Under the pieces are notes generated by a model. The model saw only the letters and a program-made list of their open reading frames with translations. It was not told the DNA's origin and did no database searches. This document shows, one piece after another, positions 27,501 through 35,804 of a DNA stretch of 64,000 nucleotides (the stretch's first letter is position 1; the number at the start of each line of letters is the position of its first letter). Source of the DNA: Macrotis lagotis (lineage: Eukaryota; Chordata; Mammalia; Peramelemorphia; Peramelidae); assembly GCF_037893015.1 (NCBI RefSeq), contig NC_133658.1, forward strand, positions 287,499,719 to 287,563,718, read 5' to 3'. The translations under genes were made by a program, and so were the position numbers.

Positions 27501-29528
27501 GGTACATAGAACTAAGAAATTGGGAGTCGTCTTTATTGGTAACTTTGTTGCTTTAGAGACATAGGATCTAGTATAGGAAAAGGCCTTAGAAAAATCTAGT
27601 TCAATCCCTTTTAGCCTACAAATAAAATTGATAGACCTGAGGCCCAGAAAAGGAAAATGACTTCCAAAATAACATGGTAGAGCACTGATTTGGAGTTAGG
27701 TCCTTGAACTACAATTACATAGTTTTTTCACTACATCTTAACTCCCTGAGGGTTTTGTGAGGGGTCTCTGTCCACAAAGTGGGGAGAGAACTAATTGATG
27801 AGATCACAGAACAAAGCCCACCGATCTCTGGATCTTTCAGTAAATGTGCCCTTTCTGTCTGACAAGTTTAATTTTATTTTAATTTTGTTTATTTTTATTA
27901 AGGCAATGGGGTTAAATGACTTTCCCAAAGTCATACAGGTAATTATTAAGTATCTGAGGCAGAATTTGAACTCAGATACTCCCGACTCCAGGGCCAGTGT
28001 TCTATCCACCTTGCCACCTAGCTGCCCCTGTCCTACAAATTTAGAAGGTTTGGCTTAAATTAAGGGAATAATGGGAAGTTCCAGCAACACCTCATTGGCC
28101 AAGGCTTCTAAGACTTAACTAATGACCCCCTGATTCCATTGTAGCAAGTGCCCTTAGTTCTCTCAGCATTTTCCCAGCAGTGCTCCAAGATGGCAATAAA
28201 AGTGAACTTGTGAAAAATTATTTTTTTATCTATCATTTTATTTGTAAGCTAAAGGGATTGAATTAGGCTATTTCTAAGGCCTTTTGCTGTACTAGATCCT
28301 ATGTCTCTAGGCAACAAAGTTACTGATAAAGAAGACTCCCTTTTTTCTTAGCAGGGAGAATTGCAAGGGGAGGGAATTTGCAGGGGAGGGATCTGCACAG
28401 TTTCATTTATCAGTGAAGAAATCACAAGACTCTTTCAGGAGTGTCAGAAAAATCCATAAATTTTAATGCACAAGATACTGCCAAACAAAATTATAAGTTA
28501 ATTCACAGAGTTAAGGAGGCAGCAAGGTTAAGAAAGTGAGTTTTAATGAAATTGAGGAACAGAAGTAGCAGCAGCCATGAGTTGGGGAGGGGGTGGGTAG
28601 AGGGGGGGAGGGGCATGAAGAGAAGTATAGCTGCAAGTTAGCAGCCAGAACTGATCAGCTGAATCAGCCGAATTTAATAGCTTGAAGATGAAAAGATGGG
28701 CTTTTTCCAAGAAACTCTTGGGGGAGGGATCAGGTGGAGTTATGGGCAGAAATGGGAAGAGTTGGGGGCAGGGGGAGGGTGGTACCATGGAAGGACTAAG
28801 TTCTTGCACGTATATCCAGGGGTTCAAAGCTTTAGATTAACCTTAAATTATTAAATTATGGTTAGAATTTATAGAACTGTAGCTGAAAGCATTGGCTTGA
28901 CTGGGAGTTAAAGAGATTTTTGTTAACACACGATAGCTTTGAGAAATTTATGATGTAATAACAAGGAGGGCTTGGTGAAATAACTTGGATACACTAGTTT
29001 AGATAGAATTACAGACCGGACTAATACAGAGTCAATATAAAAAATAGGGAAGGTTACAGTAGCCAGGTGACTCAATGGCACTGGGCCCTAGAGTAAGAGC
29101 CCAGGACACCAGCAAGAGGCAGGAGAACCTGAATTCACTCACATTCAGCCTCACACTTGATACTAGCTGTCAGTAATCTTGGGCAAATTACTTAATCCCA
29201 TTACCTCACTATTTTAAAAGATAAACCGTTTTAAGAGTGACTGTTTGCTACGTATATTCCTTAGGGGAGTTTGCTTAAAAGGAAAGTATTATAACAAAAT
29301 AGAAAAATAAAATGATGACATTTGTCTCTTAATTTGCCTCATTACCTTCCTCCTTCCCACATTTTTTAGGAGAGACCCCCATACCTGACCGATGCTCGAG
29401 ATGGGTCTGATCTTGTCATGAGCATTTTCCCGGCAGTGCTCCAAGGCAGCAATAAAAGTGAACTGCTGTTGTTGGAAAAGTTTGTAATTCTGTTCTATGT
29501 TCCTGAGGACTTCTTTTACCTCATTCAT
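21224..29528 (-). CDS. SPACA9: SPACA9 (sperm acrosome-associated protein 9), three coding exons
   Basis: Three minus-strand exons (29528-29385, 24322-24120, 21539-21224) join to 663 nt, that is 220 residues plus stop; human SPACA9 (C9orf9) is about 222. Residues 1-48 read MNEVKEVLRNIEQNYKLFQQ to PISSIGQ, 49-115 run VQNYMDHYCNNSTDNRILCM to SNDLSSLRA, and Lys116 is split before YPHDVVNHLSYDEARNHYGG. The first 160 or so residues are mostly helical and close to the human protein as I recall it; the C-terminal basic, Ser/Thr-rich tail (ending PPWKPPGGPTF) is more diverged. The protein is known from sperm acrosome and flagellum and as a lumenal microtubule protein of cilia. It is convergent with TSC1 and divergent from AK8. 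A non-coding 5' exon is expected upstream, because an acceptor precedes the start codon. Confidence 0.95.
21870..21945 (-). repeat. MIR fragment, minus strand
   Basis: 'CATTTTATAACTGAAGAAAA' and 'TGACTTGACCAAGGTCACAG' match the reverse MIR core. It lies in the SPACA9 second intron. Confidence 0.5.
22105..22330 (+). repeat. tRNA-type SINE with RTE/BovB-like 3' tail
   Basis: Head GGCAGCTAGATAGCTCAGTG, middle 'TGCCTCAGTTATTCATTTGT', then 'GTCAAGAAAACCCTAAATGG' and 'AAAGAGTTGGACACAATTGA', the tail typical of RTE/BovB-mobilised marsupial SINEs. A different SINE type from the L1-tailed copies. Confidence 0.8.
22430..23440 (+). repeat. Old dispersed repeat 'R', interrupted by a SINE
   Basis: Shares 'ATTTGGCAACTGCTTGGATT', 'AGCTACTGCAATAATCCAAG' and 'CAGTTGCATAGAGATGATAA' with the 5.2-6.7 kb copy. 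A SINE sits at about 23084-23226. Confidence 0.5.
23084..23226 (+). repeat. Marsupial SINE, plus strand
   Basis: GGGGCAGCTAGGTGGCACAG head, shortened middle, CCCTATTGCCTTGCAAAAAC tail and A-rich end. Confidence 0.85.
24120..24322 (-). CDS. SPACA9: SPACA9 second coding exon, 203 bp
   Basis: Acceptor ATCCTGCAG|GTG; codes VQNYMDHYCNNSTDNRILCM, FESLHPGTPTTNNILEKCK and SQSNDLSSLRA, then two bases AA before GTAGGT. The split Lys codon is completed by the next exon. Confidence 0.95.
24624..24734 (+). repeat. Dispersed direct duplication, copy B, with its own tandem end
   Basis: Near-identical to 20435-20546. Its last part (AAACCCTTCCAATTCAGTTA...) is repeated again at about 24759-24793 after an AT-rich spacer. 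It lies just below SPACA9 exon 2 and interrupts a degraded SINE/MIR-like stretch. Confidence 0.9.
24945..25330 (-). repeat. Old L1 3' end, minus strand
   Basis: 'GCAAGCTTTTGAGTTCCACG', 'GTTGTACATG' and 'CATATTAGTCATGTGGTGAC' parallel 49.26-49.5 kb. A 'CTCATGGCAGTGAAC' segment is duplicated in tandem inside it (about 25057-25115). Confidence 0.65.
25370..25605 (-). repeat. MIR, minus strand
   Basis: 'AATTCTCACAACAAGGATTG', 'TTTCCATTTTACAATTGAGA' and 'CCCACACAGCTAATAA' follow the reverse MIR order over most of its length. Confidence 0.75.
26464..26643 (+). repeat. Diverged repeat pair, copy 1
   Basis: The order 'CACTACACACTTTGAAGTTT', 'ACAAAACAATAAATCAAACC', 'GAGGTATAAATACT', 'GCTCCAGCACTTC' recurs in diverged form at 27044-27217. 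Family not recognised. Confidence 0.55.
27044..27217 (+). repeat. Diverged repeat pair, copy 2
   Basis: 'CTTACTACACATTTTAAAAT', 'ATAAAACAATGAAGCAAATC', 'GAGGTGTAAATGCT', 'GTTCCAGCACATC': the same order and spacing as copy 1, about 0.6 kb away. Confidence 0.55.
27512..27635 (+). repeat. Inverted repeat, left arm (partner 28229-28351)
   Basis: The stretch through TAACTTTGTTGCTTTAGAGA, CATAGGATCTAGTA and TTCAATCCCTTTTAGCCTAC matches the reverse complement of 28229-28351 at about nine bases in ten. Part of it resembles a widespread 'TCTAGTTCAATCCC' repeat. Confidence 0.85.
27871..28027 (-). repeat. Marsupial SINE, minus strand
   Basis: GGCAATGGGGTTAAATGACT, GAATTTGAACTCAGATACTC and GCCACCTAGCTGCCCC, with diverged flanking repeats (CTGTCTGACAAGTTTA and CTGTCCTACAAATTTA). 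It lies in the loop of the inverted repeat. Confidence 0.88.
28165..28208 (-). pseudogene. Partial copy of SPACA9 coding exon 1 in the following intron
   Basis: Forty of 44 bases match 29421-29464, inside the first coding exon. Read on the minus strand it keeps the frame FTFIAxLEHCxENA. It has no start codon or matching donor here, so it is unlikely to be a working exon. Confidence 0.7.
28229..28351 (-). repeat. Inverted repeat, right arm
   Basis: Reverse complement of 27512-27635. The exon-like fragment 28165-28208 sits just inside the loop beside this arm. Confidence 0.85.
29050..29220 (+). repeat. Diverged marsupial SINE, plus strand
   Basis: 'CAGTAGCCAGGTGACTCAAT', 'GGAGAACCTGAATTCACTC' and 'CTTGGGCAAATTACTTAATC' in SINE order. 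Confidence 0.65.
29385..29528 (-). CDS. SPACA9: SPACA9 first coding exon
   Basis: ATG at 29528-29526, then 48 codons ending ISSIGQ, donor CAG|GTATGG. A T/C-rich tract and AG (TTCCCTAG, about 29562) lie 33 bases above the ATG, so this exon probably begins in the 5' UTR near 29561 and follows a non-coding first exon. A 44-bp piece of this exon recurs at 28165-28208. Confidence 0.95.
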
Positions 29529-30009
29529 TGTATTTGATGGTCATTTAATAAATGTTAAATCCTAGGGAACACACAAGGAAGAGAGGATGAGTGTTCTACT
29601 TATTAGAGACCTGAATTATCATGGTGGGCATCTTCCTCACCTGTAGTTAAAGTAAAGGAAAAAATCATCCACACCCTCTTTTCTGGAAGAGCTCTGAATT
29701 CTGATTGTCAGAGACCCAAGACATTATTTTAGTTTTCTGGAATTGAGAAATGGTCTCTGAGAGATTACATTTAGTAGAATCTAAATTGAACCTCTTAAAA
29801 ATTCATACATCCATTTAGTAAAAATGAATTAAGCATCTACTCTGGGGCTAGGTTATAGCCTAGGAGGGAGATACAAAGATTAGATAACTTGATCCCTGCC
29901 CACAAGGGATTTACTGGCTACATAGTAACATACTAATTTATCATAGACTATTCACATATATATCTAGATCTCTTTAATATTTTTGTGAAGAAATGAATAG
30001 TAACAGTAT

Positions 30010-30480
30010 GTTTTCAGCTCCCATGTACCTCCAGGATCAAATACAAAATCCTCTGGCATTCAAAGCCCTTTATAACTCCCCCTACTCCTACCATTTCAGT
30101 CTTTCTACCCAACTCAGCCCTCCATATTCTGTAATTCAATGACACTGATCTTTTTGCTCCTCAAAACAAAGCACTCCCATCTCATGACTTGATGCATTTT
30201 CCCTGGCTACCTCCCATGTTTGGAATACTCTTCCTCATCTTCATATCCTGACTTCCTTTCTGCTCCCTTCAAGTCCCTGTTAGAATCCTACCTTCTATGA
30301 AAAGTCTTTTAGGATCACCCTTTGCTAGTGCTTTTCCTTGGTTGATAATTCTATATACTTTCATATTTGTACATTGTTGTTTTGCCTGTTGTCTCCCCCA
30401 TTAGACTGGGAGCTTTTTTTTTAAGGGACTGTTTTTTCCCCCTTTAAAGCTGTGGAGCTCCATTTTTTTTTTTTAGCATA
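30010..30480 (+). repeat. L2 (LINE2) 3' region
   Basis: 'CCAGGATCAAATACAAAATC', 'CATTCAAAGCCCTTTATAAC', 'TCCCATGTTTGGAATACTCT' and 'TTAGACTGGGAGCTT' are classic L2 landmarks in order. Confidence 0.8.
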
Positions 30481-30699
30481 GTGTCTGAAAAGCCATTTCA
30501 AAAAGCTTGTTGATTGTTAACAGATGGACTGAGAGGGAACTTTGTGAACTGTGCTCATCTCTATGTAAGAAAGAGGAAAAATATCTTTATAGTATTCTAG
30601 CATACAAAGGAACTTTAGATTACAAAATGTTGAGTTAGAATAGCTCTCAGAACATAAAATATTTAGTAGGAAGTTGCCTTAAGACCAAACTAGTCCATT

Positions 30700-30800
30700 T
30701 TGGATATAAGGAAACTGTGAACCAGTGAGAGGTATAACATGGTTCAACCAAGGTCATATAGCTAGTAGAGCTGGACCCCAGGGCTGAGTTGCAGATCTTT
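30700..30800 (-). repeat. MIR fragment, minus strand
   Basis: 'CCAAGGTCATATAGCTAGTA' and flanking text fit the reverse MIR core. Confidence 0.5.
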
Positions 30801-32549
30801 TTGCATTAATGGAGTTTCTACCACCATGAAACCACTGATCTAGGCAAAAAAATGTGTGTGCACATGTTTTCTGAAGAATAATAAGTAAACACCCAACCTG
30901 CATTTTATAATATTTCAAGTTTTACTGTCTGCAAATATTCTAGTGTGTATTCCATTCATCTATACCTTTCTTGTCTTCCTAACTTGATTATAACCTACTT
31001 GAGGACATAGCTTCTCAAGACTAACTGTGGTAATATATAATAAGCCCTTAATGTTAAATGAAGGTAACATTTCTGTGCATATGAGCTCACTCTTGTAAAT
31101 GTATTCATAGGTACAAATGGATCCCAGAACTAGTGGTAAGGTTAAGAAGGTACCTAAACCCACCTCCTAATTAGAAGGGCTCAATGCAAAAGTGGAGGGG
31201 AAAGGCATGTTGGTCCTCCAGTTGATTGCAGAAGCCCTGGACTATACATTGGGTTACTTCTGCGTCATCTACATGGAGTTTTCATCAGTACATTATGGTG
31301 AAACTTACCCTTCACTCCAATCCTACACATATTGCTTTGAATGGAATGTTGGATCTCTGAATATCCATCCAGTTCTAAAAAAGACAATCAATTTTGGCTA
31401 CCAAATAAAGAACTTAGGTCCCAGCAATGTTCCCCTTTGGATGCTGAATACTCTTGGGATGAAAAAGCCACCTTGTCTAGTGGTTCCATAGCCCTGGAGA
31501 GGGAAACTGCCTCTGCTCTTGATCCTAGTGACTTGTGACATGCACACAGAATCCATGTCAAGAGAGCAGCTGTAATAAGCTATCCAAAGTGATGTCTCCT
31601 TGTACAAGAGTCACTTGCAACCAAATTAGTATGGATGAAAGTCACAAAGCAAAGGATGTGTGGGGAGAAGTGAGTGAGGAAAAAATGATTACCCAATAGG
31701 TTTTAGGCTTTAATTGATTTGTATTTTTCCAGGCTGCAAAAGAAGATTAAATAATGGTATGAAAAGTGCCTACGGCCTAAAATAAACGAGGAGAAAGGCA
31801 AGCCATTTCAGAAATGTCCAGGGAGAGAAGTGAACCTCTCCATTGTAAATTGTAGGTTTTCTTTTGTTCTTTGTTCAAGGAAAGGTGGTGGTGGAGGTAG
31901 TGGTGGTGGTGATGGCAATGGTATCTTCTCCTTTCTTCCCCCCTTTTCTCCTCTTCATTTAGGTTTGATGAACCCACAAAGTTAGTTATACTTTAAGAAA
32001 AACAGCTTGCTAGAGGAAGAATCATGGTGTTTTAGGGCTGTAAAGAACCTTAAGAGACAAATTATGTATAAAGAAACCGACAACCCAAGAAGTCAAGAGT
32101 CTTCCTTAAGCCATGCCAGAGTCAGGACCAGACCCCCCTTCTCCACCAATCCCTAGCTGATCAGAGCTGGAAAGGAGCTTACAGGCAATCTAATTCAAAA
32201 CTATCATTTTTACAAATGAGGAAGCTGAGATCCAAAGGAGGAAGTGATTTGTTTTCTCTAGGTTACATTGGGAGTTGGCAGAAAAATCCTCTCTTTTGTA
32301 AATCTTGTCTGAATATTGAGACCCCCAAAACTGGAGTTGACAACTATTGGCTTAAAGATAAAAAAACAAAATAAAACAAAAAAAATTCCTTACAGCTACA
32401 ATAAACACTATTGCTCTTAATGAAAATTGTTAGCTCCACAACTGGAGAGGAGCCTTCTGCTATTGAGTTTAGAAATAAACTCCCTGGCTACTCAGAATAC
32501 TGGGTCCTCTAAACTTATTAGGCAAGAGTCTATATAGATTATGTATTCT

Positions 32550-32712
32550 TTTTTATTTTTAGGGGTTTTTTTTTTTGGCAAGGCAATGGGGTTAAGTGGC
32601 TTGCCCAAGGTCACACAGCTAGGTAATCACTAAGTGTCTGAGGCTGAATTTGAACTCAGGTACTCCTGACTCCAGGGCCAGTGCTCTATCCACTGCACCA
32701 CCTAGCTGCCCC
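32550..32712 (-). repeat. Marsupial SINE, minus strand, 15-bp target duplication
   Basis: GGCAATGGGGTTAAGTGGCT to CCACCTAGCTGCCCC, flanked by TAGATTATGTATTCT (32535-32549) and TAGATTATGTACTCT (32713-32727), one mismatch. Confidence 0.92.
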
Positions 32713-33869
32713 TAGATTATGTACTCTTAAAACAAATCCCTTGTATAATTTTTGATTAAAAGAAAACGTAATAGATACACACACAATAGCACAACTCAGA
32801 AATGAAATGAGCTTCTAAGCCTCTAAGTTCATGGATTAGCATTGACTTAATGATTTGGTTTGTAGTATAAAGTTTTTCCTGGGATAATAGTATCCAATTA
32901 TCCTAAACCCTAAACTATATTATGGGTCCTAGAATTCAAGAATGGAGTTGTTTGATTTTCTGATTTTTTTCAAATGTATTCACTCTGTCTTGCACACAAT
33001 TGATAAGATTTCAAACCCTCTGTAGTGTGTTCATAAGGTACATGGATTTCTAACAAACAGAGCAGAGGGAGTGATGGAAGAATTTGAGTTTTTTTCCAGA
33101 AGCAGGGGCATAATCACCCCAAACAGTATCCAAATAAACTAAATAAATGGAGTAGGGAGAGAGGAATCCCATTTGTGTGTATCAGGAATTTCCCTCCTCC
33201 CTTCTCTGAAGGGAAAGAGTATTGAGGAAATTTTAGAACAAAATAGTCTATATTACATGTAAATTTACATGTAGAAAAATTGTCTGATACATATGGAATT
33301 TCATGATACAGTGCTTTTCATTTTAAAATAGGGGAGGCAGGTAGGGAAACCAATTCCACTAACATTAAACTTTTCCCACAAAATATTTATTGATTTCAGA
33401 GTTTCCTAGAACAACAGTATGGTCCAGAGAATAATGAAAGAATTGTCCCAATTGTTTTAAAGAGAATGCTTTGGAGGAAACTGCTTTGAGTTGGCATAGG
33501 GTAATCTAGAGACCCTATGATGACCTCTGGGGGGAATCAGGCTCCGCAGTTAAATTGTTAATTGCAAAAATCCAAAAAAGCCATGAGTAGAGCCCAGTTC
33601 TGTAGGAAGAAAACATTAAAAGTCATTTTAAACCCCACCAAGATTTCAACCCCTGTCCAGGATAGTGAACCAGGTGACTATTTCAAAAGGATTGGCTGGA
33701 GAGATTCTAATTCTCCCCAAAGTGTCTCTTCCCTAGACCTGAAGGGCTTGTGGTGACCTCACTTTCATCTCCTTAACAGATAGGGAAATCACCAGACCAC
33801 AACATTTGGAAGGAAAGGTCTTTAGAGATCAGATTATCTAATCCCTAATCCTCATTCTATAGGATGGGA

Positions 33870-34130
33870 AATTTGAGTCTATTTAGTAGCTTCCTATTGT
33901 CTCTAGTATAAATTAGAAATTTATCCTGCCAGTAATTTGGCTCCTGTCTACATTTCCAGACTTATTCCACAAGATTCCCCTGCTCCCACTCAATGCTCCA
34001 ACCAAACTTCACATTGCCTTTCCCACCTCTAATTTCCACAGCTATTCTCCTAGAAGACCACATATCCTTATCTCTTAACTCTCAGAATCCTCACCATTCT
34101 TCAAGATCTTGTTGATAAACCATTTCAGTG
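33870..34130 (+). repeat. L2 (LINE2) fragment
   Basis: 'CTTCCTATTGTCTCTAGTAT', 'TGCTCCAACCAAACTTCACA' and 'CACCATTCTTCAAGATC' fit L2 order. Confidence 0.65.
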
Positions 34131-34515
34131 ATGAGGGGAGGAGAGGGGAAATGATTTGTTCCAGGTCTCGACTCAGAGAGTAGAAGCACTCCTGGAAATT
34201 ATACGTCCTGGTTTCTAGTTGCAGGCTATTTTCTCCCTTTTAGTTGAAGTTTGGTGGCCACTTGGGGTCATCTTACATATCTGCATCCTCATGCCCTTCT
34301 CTCATTAATCTTATACACCCTGCCAACACTTCGCTGTGGTAATAAGGTTGAGAAGAAGCAGGAAAACCAAAGCTGGGGATGAACTAGTCCTTGCCCGCCC
34401 CCTCCCCCCAGGTGTAAGCCCACACCCAAGAATTTCATTAACCTTTCCTGTCCAGAAATTGCGGCCACCTGTTTGGAGTCAACGGAGCTGCTGAGACCCA
34501 GCCAATGCTTATGGG

Positions 34516-34534
34516 CCCCGGGCAGTGCCCGGGG
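34516..34534. promoter_or_regulatory. Perfect GC palindrome CCCCGGGC-AGT-GCCCGGGG
   Basis: Eight-base arms match perfectly around a 3-base centre. It could bind a dimeric factor (an AP-2-like GCCNNNGGC core is included) or fold as a hairpin. Confidence 0.5.
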
Positions 34535-34610
34535 TGGGAAGGGGGGAGAAAGAGGGAGGGGAAAGACTGAGGCAGGAAGTGGGCGGGGCTAGAAGGCTAT
34601 TGTTACTGTG

Positions 34611-34624
34611 GGTACCATGGCAAT
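34611..34624. promoter_or_regulatory. X-box-like RFX site
   Basis: GGTACCATGGCAAT agrees with the X-box form GTTACCATGGCAAC at 12 of 14 positions. It stands beside a GC box on the SPACA9 side of the CpG region. Confidence 0.5.
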
Positions 34625-34695
34625 TGGGTCACGAGGCAATCCCCTTCCCAGTAAGTAACCCTCTTGCTGGATCTTGGTTTTGAATTAAGAGTCTT

Positions 34696-34696
<1 letters not shown>

Positions 34697-34786
<90 letters not shown>
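34697..34786 (+). repeat. (GT)45 microsatellite
   Basis: Ninety bases of uninterrupted GT between the two promoter blocks. Likely length-variable. Confidence 0.98.
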
Positions 34787-34787
<1 letters not shown>

Positions 34788-35671
34788 TCTTTGTGTGGAG
34801 AGAATAATTCCATTTGAGCAAGTGAAAGGGAGGTGACTAAGTAGCTTGAGTACAAGAAACTGTGGGCCTAGAAATCAAGAACCATGTTTCCAGTTCCAAT
34901 TCTGTCACGGATTCCCTGTGTGAATCTGAACAAGTCGTGCAACTTTCACTAAAAAGAGAATCAGACTAAATACTCTCTAGATTTCCTTCCAGTTCTGACC
35001 CTCCATGATATGTATGGAACACCCCACCTGGAATCATCCCGATTCTAAGCTGCAGCTAATCCAAAATATGGGATTTAAACACCCATTTCTAAAATGTTAG
35101 AACTGGATGGATCTTGGAGATCATCTTATATCTTAGTTCAACACCATCCTTTATTCTTGATGGCCAGAGAGGAAAGGTCACTCTGGGAAGATAATTACCC
35201 TCAACCTTCTTTTATAGATGGGGAAATCGAGGCCTAGGAGGGAAAGGAATTCAACGGTTTCTACAATTGGCAGAGTTGCAAGACCAAGTCTCCTGATGTC
35301 CAAATTCGGTGATTTTAGGGGCCCAGAGCTGGCAGAGTTAGAGATTTTTTTCCCAAAGCTTGGTTCCCGAAGAAGGAAGGAGTCAGCAGCCGGACCATCG
35401 CCTTTGTCCGGCCAAATGAAGGGTGGGAGAGGCGTCCGGAGACTGAAAGAACAGAGGGGGAGGATCACTAGGAAAAAGGGAGAAGACGGGCTAGTTGGTC
35501 GGCAAAGGGAATTAGTGCCAGTCAAGCGGCAAGTCAGATCAGTTTGCAGGGTCTGGCCATCCATCAGCCCAGCCTGGGGAACTGGGGGGACCCGGGAAAG
35601 GGGGGGAGAGGCGTGGCGGCTGGGGGCGTTGACCGCGGGACGATGACGCACGGGCAGCACGTTCGCGTCCC

Positions 35672-35691
35672 TAGCAACGAACGGGTTGCTA
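35672..35691. promoter_or_regulatory. Everted X-box half-site pair TAGCAAC-N6-GTTGCTA
   Basis: A perfect 7-base inverted repeat 30 bases before the AK8 start codon. Each arm contains the RGYAAC half of the RFX X-box; the outer halves are poorer matches. Confidence 0.45.
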
Positions 35692-35720
35692 AGGTTCTTC
35701 CTAGGACTACTGTCGGCGAC

Positions 35721-35804
35721 ATGGACGCCACCACAGCCCCCCACCACATCCCAGTGGAAATCCCCAGATACGGGGAGCAGCACAATATCTTCGAGATGAT
35801 GCAG
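35721..35804 (+). CDS. AK8: AK8 coding exon 1
   Basis: 28 codons from ATG to CAG, donor CAG|GTGCCA. Codes the short N-terminal extension before the first kinase domain. The start lies inside the CpG-rich region, 30 bases after the GTTGC/GCAAC repeat. Confidence 0.94.

Larger units (their letters stand above)
29563..34400. other. SPACA9 5' intron (non-coding) and repeats
   Basis: About 4.8 kb between the first coding exon and the presumed promoter. It holds L2 ends at 30010-30480 and 33870-34130, a minus-strand MIR-like piece near 30700-30800, a SINE at 32550-32712, and otherwise unique AT-rich sequence. Open stretches here (for example 31192-31491) show no family match and are probably chance. 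Confidence 0.6.

Noticed and set aside
31192-31491. 99-codon plus-strand open frame
   Set aside because: No family resemblance, no splice or promoter context; within chance for AT-rich intron.
34603-34821. His/Thr repeat protein frame
   Set aside because: Simply the translated (GT)n microsatellite.
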